Source: Mycolicibacterium mucogenicum DSM 44124 (lineage in GTDB: Bacteria > Actinomycetota > Actinomycetes > Mycobacteriales > Mycobacteriaceae). Taken from it: a stretch of 64,000 nucleotides of DNA. The stretch covers positions 5,704,001 to 5,768,000 of the forward strand of contig NZ_CP062008.1 in assembly GCF_005670685.2 (NCBI RefSeq), read 5' to 3'. Shown here one piece after another: positions 1-7,800 of this stretch. The position numbers and the translations under genes were made by a program. How positions within the stretch are numbered: position 1 is the first letter of the stretch; each line of letters starts with the position of its first letter. The notes under the pieces were generated by a model, which was not told where the DNA came from, ran no database searches, and saw only the letters and a program-made list of their open reading frames with translations.

Positions 1-1155
1 TGCTTGCGGCACCGCGACCGGATCCCGGTGGCCGTCATCGCCCTGATCGGCGTGTTCTCCACCCACATCACGGGCGGCGTCGTCGTCGTCACGTTTGTCG
101 GTGCCTGGTGGCTGTGCGACACCCTGCGGCATCCGGTGCGCGGCCGGCTCGCCGACTTCCTGACCCTGCTCACCGTCGCCGTGCCGTCGCTGCTGCTGTT
201 GCTTCCCCAGTTCATCGGGGTGCTGGCGCAGGCCGACATCATCGTCGGGCACGCCTTCGTCACGCACCAGACCCGGCTCCGGGTGCTGTTCAACGCCATC
301 GTGCAGCACACGCGCCACCTCAACGACTACCCGATTCAGAACATGCTGATCGCGCTCGGCGGCATCGGCGGTCTGATCCTGCTGCTCAAACGCGTCTGGT
401 GGCCGGCGTTCGTGTGGGTGGTGCTGATGGTCGCGATCGTGCATTCCGGTGCGCCGTTCGGCGGCCCGATCGGCGCCCTCATCGGGTCGTACGCCGACCT
501 CTACTACAGCGACCCGCGCCGGCTGTCTGCCGTGGTCACCCTGCTGATCACGCCGTTCGCCGGCATCGCGCTGTTCGCGATCATCAAGTTCGCCGTCGAC
601 TGGCTGCGGAAGCGGGCACCCCGCACCGAACGGTTCTGGGCCGTGGTGACGGTGGCCCTGCTCGCCTTCTCGACCGTCGGCCTGGCCTGGCACTACTTCC
701 CGCGGCACCGCTACCTGATCGGCCAGAAGTACGACCGGATCATGGTCAACGACAAGAACCTCGAGGCCTTCGCCTACCTGGCGACGCTGCCCGGCGCCAA
801 GGACACCCTGATCGGCAACGCGAACACCGACGGCACGTCATGGATGTACGCGGTCGCCGGGCTGCACCCGCTGTGGACCCACTACGACTACCCGCAGCAG
901 CAGGGCCCGGGCTACCACCGCTTCATCTTCTGGGCCTACGCCGACGACGCCGACACCGATCGGCGCATCGCGGAGGCCGTGCACGCCCTGAACATCCGGT
1001 ACGTGATCACCAGCTCGACCATCGTCAAGGGGTTCGTCATGCCCGACGGACTAGTGTCGCTGGATAAGTCGAAGTCGTGGGCGAAGATCTACGACAACGG
1101 GCGGTCCCGTATCTACGAGTGGCGCGGCGACACCGCCGCACCGGCGAACAGATAG
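1..1155 (+). CDS. GT-C-type polytopic membrane protein, C-terminal part (Rv3779-like)
   Basis: The reading frame is open from the first base, so the 5' end lies outside the window and about 384 C-terminal residues are seen. The first two thirds are a series of hydrophobic membrane segments. The last ~140 residues are soluble and Trp/Tyr-rich, as in the extracytoplasmic tails of GT-C enzymes. The gene sits just before bpa-wzt-glfT1-wzm, the position held in M. tuberculosis by Rv3779, a GT-C protein linked to polyprenyl-phosphomannose synthesis. The function is inferred from position and architecture; the N-terminal catalytic loop is not in view. The stop is 13 bases before bpa. Confidence 0.7.
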   Translation, partial: CLRHRDRIPVAVIALIGVFSTHITGGVVVVTFVGAWWLCDTLRHPVRGRLADFLTLLTVAVPSLLLLLPQFIGVLAQADIIVGHAFVTHQTRLRVLFNAIVQHTRHLNDYPIQNMLIALGGIGGLILLLKRVWWPAFVWVVLMVAIVHSGAPFGGPIGALIGSYADLYYSDPRRLSAVVTLLITPFAGIALFAIIKFAVDWLRKRAPRTERFWAVVTVALLAFSTVGLAWHYFPRHRYLIGQKYDRIMVNDKNLEAFAYLATLPGAKDTLIGNANTDGTSWMYAVAGLHPLWTHYDYPQQQGPGYHRFIFWAYADDADTDRRIAEAVHALNIRYVITSSTIVKGFVMPDGLVSLDKSKSWAKIYDNGRSRIYEWRGDTAAPANR

Positions 1156-1168
1156 GAACAGTGCAGGC

Positions 1169-1699
1169 ATGACGCTGAAACCAGAAGACGACGACGACAA
1201 CATCGAGGTCATCGGCGGGGACCTGGCGTTGGGCGGGGAACCGGGACAGGACCCCGACCACGGCGACGAAGGCAAGTCGCTGACCGACCTGGTCGAGCAG
1301 CCGGCCAAGGTCATGCGCATCGGCACCATGATCAAGCAGCTGCTGGAAGAAGTGCGCTCCGCGCCGCTGGACGAGGCCAGCCGGAACCGCCTGCGCGACA
1401 TCCACCGGTCGAGCATCCAGGAGCTCGAAGACGGCCTGGCCCCGGAGCTGACCGAGGAGCTGGAGCGGCTGTCGCTGCCGTTCTCCGAGGACAAGGTGCC
1501 GTCGGCCGCCGAGCTCCGCATCGCGCAGGCCCAGCTGGTCGGCTGGCTCGAAGGCCTGTTCCACGGCATCCAGACTGCCCTGTTCGCGCAGCAGATGGCC
1601 GCCCGCGCGCAGCTCGAGCAGATGCGCCAGGGCGCCCTGCCGCCCGGCGCCGACGGTGGCCGCGGCCCGTTCCAGTCCGGCACCGGTCAGTACCTGTAG
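1169..1699 (+). CDS. bpa: Bacterial proteasome activator Bpa/PafE
   Basis: 176-residue protein, about the family length, orthologous in position and sequence to Rv3780. Bpa assembles as a ring on the 20S proteasome and opens its gate without ATP. The N-terminus is Asp-rich and disordered, the middle is helical (about residues 35-150), and a Gly/Pro-rich tail ends in GQYL, the C-terminal tetrapeptide that docks on the proteasome alpha ring. An intact GQYL argues for function. The ATG lies 13 bases after the upstream stop, and wzt begins 3 bases after the bpa stop, so bpa is co-transcribed with cell-wall genes. Confidence 0.93.
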   Translation: MTLKPEDDDDNIEVIGGDLALGGEPGQDPDHGDEGKSLTDLVEQPAKVMRIGTMIKQLLEEVRSAPLDEASRNRLRDIHRSSIQELEDGLAPELTEELERLSLPFSEDKVPSAAELRIAQAQLVGWLEGLFHGIQTALFAQQMAARAQLEQMRQGALPPGADGGRGPFQSGTGQYL

Positions 1700-1702
1700 A
1701 CC

Positions 1703-2506
1703 GTGTCCGAACCGCATATCTCCACGCAGAACGCGTGGGTCGAATTCCCGATCTTCGACGCCAAGTCCCGTTCATTGAAGAAGGCCTTCCTGGGCAAGGC
1801 CGGTGGCGGGATCAACCGCAACGAATCGAATGTCGTTGTGATCGAAGCGCTTCGGGACATCACGATGTCGCTCAAGATGGGTGACCGGGTGGGACTCGTC
1901 GGGCACAACGGCGCCGGCAAGTCGACGCTGCTGCGTCTACTGTCGGGCATCTACGAACCGACGCGCGGTTCGGCGACCGTCCGCGGCCGCGTGGCCCCGG
2001 TCTTCGACCTGGGTGTCGGCATGGATCCGGAGATCTCCGGTTTCGAGAACATCATCATCCGTGGCCTGTTCCTCGGGCAGACCCGCAAGCAGATGCTGGC
2101 CAAGGTCGACGAGATCGCCGAGTTCACCGAACTCGGCGAGTACCTGTCGATGCCGCTGCGCACGTACTCCACGGGTATGCGCGTGCGCCTGGCCATGGGC
2201 GTGGTCACCAGCATCGACCCCGAGATCCTGCTGCTCGACGAGGGCATCGGCGCCGTCGACGCGGAGTTCCTGAAGAAGGCGCGCACCCGGCTGCAAGCTC
2301 TGGTGGAACGCTCCGGAATCTTGGTTTTCGCAAGCCATTCCAACGAATTCCTGGCCCGGCTGTGTCAGACCGCGATGTGGGTCGACCACGGCACCATCCG
2401 CATGACCGGCGGCATCGAGGACGTCGTGCGCGCCTATGAGGGCGAGGACGCGGCCCGGCACGTGCGCGAGGTGCTCGAAGAGAACGAGCGCGAGCGCCAG
2501 GCGTGA
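1703..2506 (+). CDS. wzt: Galactan ABC exporter ATPase Wzt (RfbE, Rv3781)
   Basis: 267-residue ATPase of a polysaccharide ABC-2 exporter. It carries a Walker A motif GHNGAGKST (about residues 68-76), a signature region STGMRVRLAMG and a Walker B LLLDEG. With Wzm it flips the lipid-linked galactan precursor across the plasma membrane. It lacks the long C-terminal carbohydrate-binding domain of some Wzt proteins. The GTG start is 3 bases after the bpa stop. The stop overlaps the glfT1 start (GTGA), indicating translational coupling. Confidence 0.93.
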   Translation: MSEPHISTQNAWVEFPIFDAKSRSLKKAFLGKAGGGINRNESNVVVIEALRDITMSLKMGDRVGLVGHNGAGKSTLLRLLSGIYEPTRGSATVRGRVAPVFDLGVGMDPEISGFENIIIRGLFLGQTRKQMLAKVDEIAEFTELGEYLSMPLRTYSTGMRVRLAMGVVTSIDPEILLLDEGIGAVDAEFLKKARTRLQALVERSGILVFASHSNEFLARLCQTAMWVDHGTIRMTGGIEDVVRAYEGEDAARHVREVLEENERERQA

Positions 2507-3450
2507 CCGACATGTTGTGCGCGGTGATCGTCACCCACCGGCGGCCGGAGTTGTTGGCGAAATCCCTTGCCGTGGTGTGCTCCCAGACGCGACTGCCCGA
2601 CCACGTCGTCGTCGTCGACAATGACAACGACCCGGCGGTGCGGGCTCTCGTGGAGTCCCAGCCGGTCGCGACGACGTACCTCGGTTCGGCCCGGAACCTG
2701 GGCGGCGCAGGCGGTTTCGCGCTGGGCATCCTGCATGCCCTGGCCTTGGGCGCCGAGTGGGTGTGGCTCGCCGACGACGACGGACGCCCCGCCGATTCGT
2801 TGGTGCTCGCCACACTGCTGGACTGCGCGGACAAGCATGGCCTGGCCGAGGTGTCTCCCATGGTGTGCGACCTGAATGAGCCTGCCCGCCTGGCCTTTCC
2901 GCTGCGCCGTGGGTTGGTGTGGCGGCGGTATGTGTCCGAGTTGCAGGTCGACGCCGGATCTGGCCCTGGCGCCGGGGACGATTTATTACCCGGCATCGCC
3001 TCGTTGTTCAACGGCGCACTGTTCCGGGCCGCGACGCTGGAAGCCGTTGGCGTGCCGGACATCCGGCTGTTCGTCCGCGGCGACGAAGTCGAGGTGCACC
3101 GCCGGCTCGTCCGCTCCGGTCTGCCGTTCGGCACCTGCCTGAACGCGGTGTACCTGCACCCGCAGGGGTCCGACGAATTCAAGCCGATCCTCGGCGGCCG
3201 CATGCACACGCAGTACCCCGACGACGCCACCAAGCGCTATTTCACGTACCGCAACCGCGGATACCTGCAATCCCAGCCCGGTCTGCGCAAGCTGGTTCCC
3301 CAGGAGTGGGTGCGGTTCGGGTGGTACTTCCTGATCACCCGTCGCGATCCGGCCGGGTTGCGTGAGTGGATGCGGTTGCGCCGCTTGGGACGAGACGAGA
3401 AGTTCAGCAGGCCCGGTTCGGGCGGACCCACGACAGGAGGACAGCGATGA
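2503..3450 (+). CDS. glfT1: Galactofuranosyltransferase GlfT1 (Rv3782)
   Basis: 315-residue GT-A fold, family GT2 enzyme that adds the first two galactofuranose units to decaprenyl-PP-GlcNAc-Rha. The N-terminus has the GT2 beta strand (LCAVIVTHRRPELL), a GG-rich nucleotide-binding segment, and the metal-binding acidic triplet in WLADDDG (about residue 88). The GTG start overlaps the wzt stop by four bases, and the stop overlaps the wzm ATG. Galactan initiation and export are thus encoded side by side. Confidence 0.93.
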   Translation: MTDMLCAVIVTHRRPELLAKSLAVVCSQTRLPDHVVVVDNDNDPAVRALVESQPVATTYLGSARNLGGAGGFALGILHALALGAEWVWLADDDGRPADSLVLATLLDCADKHGLAEVSPMVCDLNEPARLAFPLRRGLVWRRYVSELQVDAGSGPGAGDDLLPGIASLFNGALFRAATLEAVGVPDIRLFVRGDEVEVHRRLVRSGLPFGTCLNAVYLHPQGSDEFKPILGGRMHTQYPDDATKRYFTYRNRGYLQSQPGLRKLVPQEWVRFGWYFLITRRDPAGLREWMRLRRLGRDEKFSRPGSGGPTTGGQR

Positions 3451-4277
3451 CGTTCACCGACGCGGCCGCGCAGTCCAAGACGCTGCGCCGCGCCTGGGGC
3501 GATCTGGTGACCGGCTTCGGCAAGCGCGAGCTCTGGCTGCACCTGGGCTGGCAGGACATCAAGCAGCGCTACCGCCGCTCGGTGCTGGGTCCCATCTGGA
3601 TCACCATCGCGACCGGCACCATGGCCGTGGCGCTCGGCGGCCTGTACTCCCAGCTGTTCCATCTGCCGCTGGCCGAGCATCTGCCCTACGTGACGCTGGG
3701 CCTGATCATCTGGAATCTGATCAACGCGTCGATCCTCGAAGGCGCCGATGTGTTCATCGCCAATGAGGGCCTCATCAAACAACTTCCGACGCCGCTGTCG
3801 GTGCACGTCTACCGGTTGGTGTGGCGGCAGGTGCTGCTGTTCGCGCACAACATCATCATCTTCGTGATCATCGCGATCATCTTCCCCAAGCCGTGGTCGT
3901 GGGCCGACCTGTCCGTGATCCCGGCCTTGGCGCTGATCGTGGCCAACTGCGTCTGGGTCGCGTTGTGTTTCGGCATCCTGGCCACGCGCTACCGGGACAT
4001 CAGCCCGCTGCTCGCGAGCCTGGTGCAGCTGCTGTTCTACATCACGCCGATCATCTGGAACGACCAGACGCTGCGTCTCCAGGGCGCGGGCACCTGGTCG
4101 AAAATCATTGAGCTGAACCCACTTCTGCACTACGTGGACATCGTCCGCGCGCCGCTGCTGGGCGAGCCCCAGGAGCTACGGCACTGGCTCGTGGTCATCA
4201 CGCTGACCATTGCGGGCTGGGTCGTTGCGGCGATCGCGATGCGCCAGTACCGGGCCCGCGTGCCGTACTGGGTGTAG
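3447..4277 (+). CDS. wzm: Galactan ABC exporter permease Wzm (RfbD, Rv3783)
   Basis: 276-residue ABC-2 permease with six predicted membrane segments after a cytoplasmic amphipathic start (ELWLHLGWQDIKQRYRRS), typical of Wzm. It is the channel partner of Wzt. I place the start at the ATG at 3447, behind a strong AGGAGG and overlapping the glfT1 stop (ATGA). A longer in-frame opening from 3366 exists but lies inside glfT1 and lacks a ribosome site. This is the last gene of the first + strand operon. Confidence 0.92.
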   Translation: MTFTDAAAQSKTLRRAWGDLVTGFGKRELWLHLGWQDIKQRYRRSVLGPIWITIATGTMAVALGGLYSQLFHLPLAEHLPYVTLGLIIWNLINASILEGADVFIANEGLIKQLPTPLSVHVYRLVWRQVLLFAHNIIIFVIIAIIFPKPWSWADLSVIPALALIVANCVWVALCFGILATRYRDISPLLASLVQLLFYITPIIWNDQTLRLQGAGTWSKIIELNPLLHYVDIVRAPLLGEPQELRHWLVVITLTIAGWVVAAIAMRQYRARVPYWV

Positions 4278-4462
4278 TCCAGAACTCGAAGGCAGTTGCA
4301 CGCGACGTGGGGGTTTCGGCGGCGCAATGTCGGGTAGGTCACTGCGCCGGGCTTAGCTCGTAGTCTGCGGGGCTCCGGCCGGTCACCTCAGCGTCACCTC
4401 GGGTTCGGTGGCGCGGAGTTCAATTGGGGCGACCGGCTTTCCGCGTTCCAACAGGAGCAACC

Positions 4463-5098
4463 ATGACCATCACCGAAACCCCCACCACCAACGACACCGC
4501 GAACGGGCAGGTCATCGAGGCCGAGCTCGTCGCGACCGCCGAGGCCGCCGCCGAAGAGGCGACCAACGCCGGCCTGGCCATTCGCGAGGTGCTGAGCGGC
4601 GTGCTGGAGCGTCAGCTCGACGCCGGCCACAGCCTCACCCGCCAGCTGGTCAGCGCGACCTCCGCCGCCACCGAAGCGGTCGTCGAGTCGCCGGCCAAGG
4701 TCATCTCCTCCATCCGCGACGGCGCCACCCTGCCGGATGCGGTGAGCGAGACCGGCTCGGCCGTTCAGGACGTGCTGGCCGAGTCGGGCCGCGACATCCG
4801 CAGCGCCGTCGGCGAATACGTCGGCCGCAATGCCGTCGGACCCAACGCGATCATCGCCGGTGCGTCTCAGGTGGCCGGCTCGCTGGTCCGCGCCCAGGGC
4901 GCCCTGACGGCGACCGCCGTGGACGGTCTGTTCACCGTCGCCGGCACCGCGGCCCAGGGTGTCGAGGATGTGCGCGAGGTCGCCACCCGCGAGTGGGGCG
5001 AGCTGCGCACCACCGCGACGTCGGCCCGCGAGGCCATCGAGGCGCAGGTTTCGGCCTCTCGCGAAAGCATCCGGGACGCTTTCGACACCACTGCTTGA
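4463..5098 (+). CDS. Ala-rich helical protein, phasin-like, function unknown
   Basis: 211 residues, very rich in Ala, Val, Thr, Ser and Glu, with no signal peptide and no Cys. Nearly the whole chain has amphipathic-helix periodicity, as in phasins or other surface-coating proteins, but I do not recognise a family. The ATG at 4463 has AGGAG seven bases upstream, so it is preferred to an in-frame opening at 4424. A 185-base gap separates it from wzm, and a perfect hairpin follows it before the convergent next gene, so it is probably a single-gene unit. Confidence 0.75.
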   Translation: MTITETPTTNDTANGQVIEAELVATAEAAAEEATNAGLAIREVLSGVLERQLDAGHSLTRQLVSATSAATEAVVESPAKVISSIRDGATLPDAVSETGSAVQDVLAESGRDIRSAVGEYVGRNAVGPNAIIAGASQVAGSLVRAQGALTATAVDGLFTVAGTAAQGVEDVREVATREWGELRTTATSAREAIEAQVSASRESIRDAFDTTA

Positions 5099-5109
5099 TC
5101 GACCGCGAC

Positions 5110-5145
5110 GCTCGGGATCGGTCGGAGTACGGGCCGATCCCGAGC
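5110..5145. terminator. Bidirectional terminator-like hairpin
   Basis: Perfect 12-base inverted repeat (GCTCGGGATCGG at 5110-5121, complement at 5134-5145) with a 12-base loop, lying between two convergent genes. There is no T-tract on either strand, as is common for mycobacterial hairpins. Confidence 0.6.
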
Positions 5146-5180
5146 ACCAGCGCGTCCAGGCTCAGGGCACCAACTGGCTG

Positions 5181-6632
5181 TTACTCACCGCCGGCCTTGG
5201 CCGAATGGCGATCGCTCTTGCCCGCACCCTGTGACTTGCCGGCCGAATCGCTCGAGTGACCGCTGTTGGCACCGGAGCCCGACGCGGCGTTGTCCGCGCC
5301 CTTCGCCTTCGCGTGGTCCCGCTTGGTTTTCGGGGTGCTCTTGCGAGTCGGGGTCGTCGTCCCGTCATCGGCACTCTTGGTCCCGTCTGCGGTGGACGCC
5401 CCGGTAGCGCCGTCAGCACTGCTCGACGACTTGGCATCGCGCGTCGGGCGATCCTGTTTCGCCGCGGGCGCGGCTGAGTCGGTCGCATCAGCCGCCGGAG
5501 CCGATGCCTCGCCCTTGTCGGACGCGGCGGGCTTGGTCGCGGACGTGGAGTCGGCGCCGGCGTCGGTCGCGGGTGCCGCAGCGTTGTCGTCAGCGGCCAC
5601 CGCGGACTTGTCGGCCCCGGTCTTGTCGGCTGCGGTCTTGTCCGCACCGGTCTTCTCGGAGGCCGTCTTGTCCGGCGACGCAGTCGGAGCCACCGCGAGC
5701 GAACTCGCCGCCGCTGCCGGCTTGGCGGTCAGCGCCGCCTTGGCGTCAATCGAGACGGAGACCGTCGCCGACGCCGGCGACGGAACACTGACTGCGGCGG
5801 CGGGCGGCGGAGTCACCGGCTTGATCGCGGTTGCGATGATGCCCAACGCATTCCGCAGGCCTTGCACGATGCCGTTCGGCCCGAGAATCCCCGCACCGTC
5901 GCCGTTGTAACCGTTGAGCAAGGCACCGGTGATGGACCCGGGCATCGCAACGATCGCGTTCACGACAGCACCCAGATTCTTCGCGCTGAACGCGTTGACC
6001 ACGTTCTGCAGTCCGTCGCCGGTGGCGGTCACGACGTCACTCATCACCGCGAGCAACGGCAATCCGGCCGTCAGAACCCAACCCATACCGGTCGGTGAGG
6101 TGATGGCGGTGTCGATCACGTTCAGCATGTTCTGCACCGGCTTGCGGAATGCCGCTTGCACATCGGTGAGGATGCTGGTGGTCAGGATCGGCAGGACAAA
6201 GGGCGTGAGCACCGCGCTGTACAACGTCTGCACCGCGTCAGCGACATGCCCGGCGGCGAGCTGCTGGAAGGCCTGCTTCAAGGATTCCGGCGTAGAGCCC
6301 AACTGCTGACCGACCGCAACCAAGTAATCCCGCACGGATCCACCGACGGCGACGGCACTGGCGATCTGGTTCCGTACCACCTGGCCGAGGACGGGGGCCG
6401 GGTCTGCGATCACGTCGGTGACGATGCCCTTGGTGTTCTGCAGCGCCTCGGTGATGATCTGCCCCCACTGGGTGATCGGGTTCACCTGCGCAGCAAGTTG
6501 CACGGCACTTGCGTGCAGTGCCGGCAGGTGCAGATCCGGCACCGGCTGATGGGTTACCGGAGCCAGGGCGATGACCCCGGCGCCAATCAGTGCGACGCCC
6601 GTCGTGAGGCTGGAGCGAACTGCGATTTGCAT
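5181..6632 (-). CDS. Secreted protein with Lys/Asp/Ala-rich disordered tail
   Basis: 483 residues when started at the ATG at 6632, which begins a clear signal peptide (MQIAVRSSLTTGVALIGAG). Residues ~30-270 are Ala/Val/Leu/Gln-rich with hydrophobic helices, resembling a large mycobacterial family of exported proteins sometimes labelled GjpA-like porins; that link is tentative. Residues ~270-483 are low complexity (Ala, Asp, Lys, Ser, Thr, Pro), with DKTGA-type pentapeptide repeats near the middle and a basic C-terminal end. No catalytic motif or Cys is seen in the mature part. The upstream region is AT-rich. Confidence 0.8.
   Translation of the reverse strand: MQIAVRSSLTTGVALIGAGVIALAPVTHQPVPDLHLPALHASAVQLAAQVNPITQWGQIITEALQNTKGIVTDVIADPAPVLGQVVRNQIASAVAVGGSVRDYLVAVGQQLGSTPESLKQAFQQLAAGHVADAVQTLYSAVLTPFVLPILTTSILTDVQAAFRKPVQNMLNVIDTAITSPTGMGWVLTAGLPLLAVMSDVVTATGDGLQNVVNAFSAKNLGAVVNAIVAMPGSITGALLNGYNGDGAGILGPNGIVQGLRNALGIIATAIKPVTPPPAAAVSVPSPASATVSVSIDAKAALTAKPAAAASSLAVAPTASPDKTASEKTGADKTAADKTGADKSAVAADDNAAAPATDAGADSTSATKPAASDKGEASAPAADATDSAAPAAKQDRPTRDAKSSSSADGATGASTADGTKSADDGTTTPTRKSTPKTKRDHAKAKGADNAASGSGANSGHSSDSAGKSQGAGKSDRHSAKAGGE
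5604..5672 (-). repeat. DKTGA/DKTAA pentapeptide-coding tandem repeat
   Basis: 23 codons inside the secreted protein gene encode near-identical five-residue units (DKTAS, EKTGA, DKTAA, DKTGA, DKS). The repeated DNA unit is about 15 bases and may vary in copy number between strains. Confidence 0.7.
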
Positions 6633-7088
6633 GGTGCTTCCCCGAAGGTAGATGTGATATTGACCACAGCACCATAAATCCATATTGCCGCGCAGTTGCC
6701 AGAAATCGGCGAGTGGAACGTGTTTCATTTTTTGCGAAATGGCCACCCGGAGCGCCCATTTACGTCCAGGTTATTAGCTGGTCAGGCGCGGTGAAGGCCA
6801 CAGTCGACACGCGTTAGATGTAGTAATAATTGACTATTTCGTCAGATATTTCGGACCGCGGCGGGCCCGAGGACGATTGCCACACAAATGGAAATATTGC
6901 TCAAGCTACTGGTCGCGGCACCGCTCACCGGCGACGCAGATTCGCCCCGCTCGGCCGAGCCGCGCTCGGAGCCCGCACGCCGCACAACGGCCGCTTTTGA
7001 TCGCGTCACCCCTGCCGAAACCCGCGCCCGGGAGTTGCTGCGGGATCAGCGGCGAATTGAACCCCGATCAGCGGCGCGAGAGGTCCGG
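6633..7088. other. 456-base intergenic region, AT-rich near 6650-6860
   Basis: No convincing gene. Short openings here lack coding character. The part next to 6632 is clearly richer in A and T than the rest of the window and must hold the promoter of the secreted-protein gene; I could not pick out a confident -35/-10 pair. The part near 7088 lies downstream of the HxlR gene, with no clear hairpin. Confidence 0.5.
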
Positions 7089-7718
7089 TCACACACCGAG
7101 GGCTGATCTGATGGCGGCCTCGTCGCCGTCGACTTCGACGAGCCCGAGCGCACGCGCGTCACCGAGGCTGAGTGCGCCCGCGGCGAGACCGAGGATGCAG
7201 GCGGGGATGGCCGTAACGGAGGCATCGAGCTTGCGGCCGTCGCGCGGGCCGACCTCGAATCCCGAGCGCGTCGCACGCAGTTGGAGCGTCTGGTCGCCGA
7301 TCACGAGGCCGATCGTCACGGCGGAGCGGACCTTGACCCGGCCGTTGAGCAGGGCCGGCACGGCGAGGGTCAGCCACTCCGGCCGGAAGGAGTCGCCGCC
7401 GGCGGGACCACTGATCATCAGCGGCGTGGACCAGCGGAGCAGGCTCTCGATCGGCTGGCGCAGCTGCGCGCCCCACGGGGTCAGGATGTACTCGACCGCA
7501 CTCCCCTCGCCGGCCAGCCGCCGCTCGACGACGCCCGCGGCCTCGAGGTCCCGGAGCCGGTCGGCGAGCAGGTTGGTTGCGATCCCCGGGAGATGGTCGA
7601 TCAGGTCGCGATAGCGGGCGGGTGCGATCAAGAGCTCGCGGACGATCAGCAGATTCCATCTGTCGCCGACGATTTCGAGCGAACGGGCGAGCCCACAGTA
7701 TTGGTCGTAGCTCCGCAT
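7089..7718 (-). CDS. HxlR-family transcriptional regulator with C-terminal SCP2-like domain
   Basis: 209 residues. Residues 1-100 match the HxlR winged helix: CGLARSLEIVGDRWNLLIVRELL, a YRDL recognition area, then IATNLLADRLRDLEAAGVV. The remaining ~100 residues resemble the SCP2/sterol-carrier-type extension found in many actinobacterial HxlR proteins and may bind a hydrophobic ligand. It is divergent from the dehalogenase-like gene at 7801, with a palindrome in between, so it probably controls that gene and itself. The Cys at residue 8 could sense redox state, but this is inference. Confidence 0.88.
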   Translation of the reverse strand: MRSYDQYCGLARSLEIVGDRWNLLIVRELLIAPARYRDLIDHLPGIATNLLADRLRDLEAAGVVERRLAGEGSAVEYILTPWGAQLRQPIESLLRWSTPLMISGPAGGDSFRPEWLTLAVPALLNGRVKVRSAVTIGLVIGDQTLQLRATRSGFEVGPRDGRKLDASVTAIPACILGLAAGALSLGDARALGLVEVDGDEAAIRSALGV

Positions 7719-7732
7719 CGCCCATCCTTCTG

Positions 7733-7747
7733 CTTGAGTTTCTCAAG
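7733..7747. promoter_or_regulatory. Palindrome CTTGAG-TTT-CTCAAG, candidate HxlR operator
   Basis: Perfect 6+6 inverted repeat with a 3-base spacer, 15 bases upstream of the HxlR start and 53 bases before the divergent hydrolase start. A related half-site (TTCAAG) follows about 13 bases further on. Position and symmetry fit a dimeric winged-helix operator. Confidence 0.5.
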
Positions 7748-7800
7748 TGACTGTGAGATGTTCAAGCATACCGGGAAAGCCGATCCGACAGGGGTTTGCC

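Noticed and set aside
6877..7614. Possible + strand gene in and beyond the AT-rich gap
   Set aside because: Most of it is antisense to the HxlR gene; Ser/Arg/Pro-rich product without a motif.
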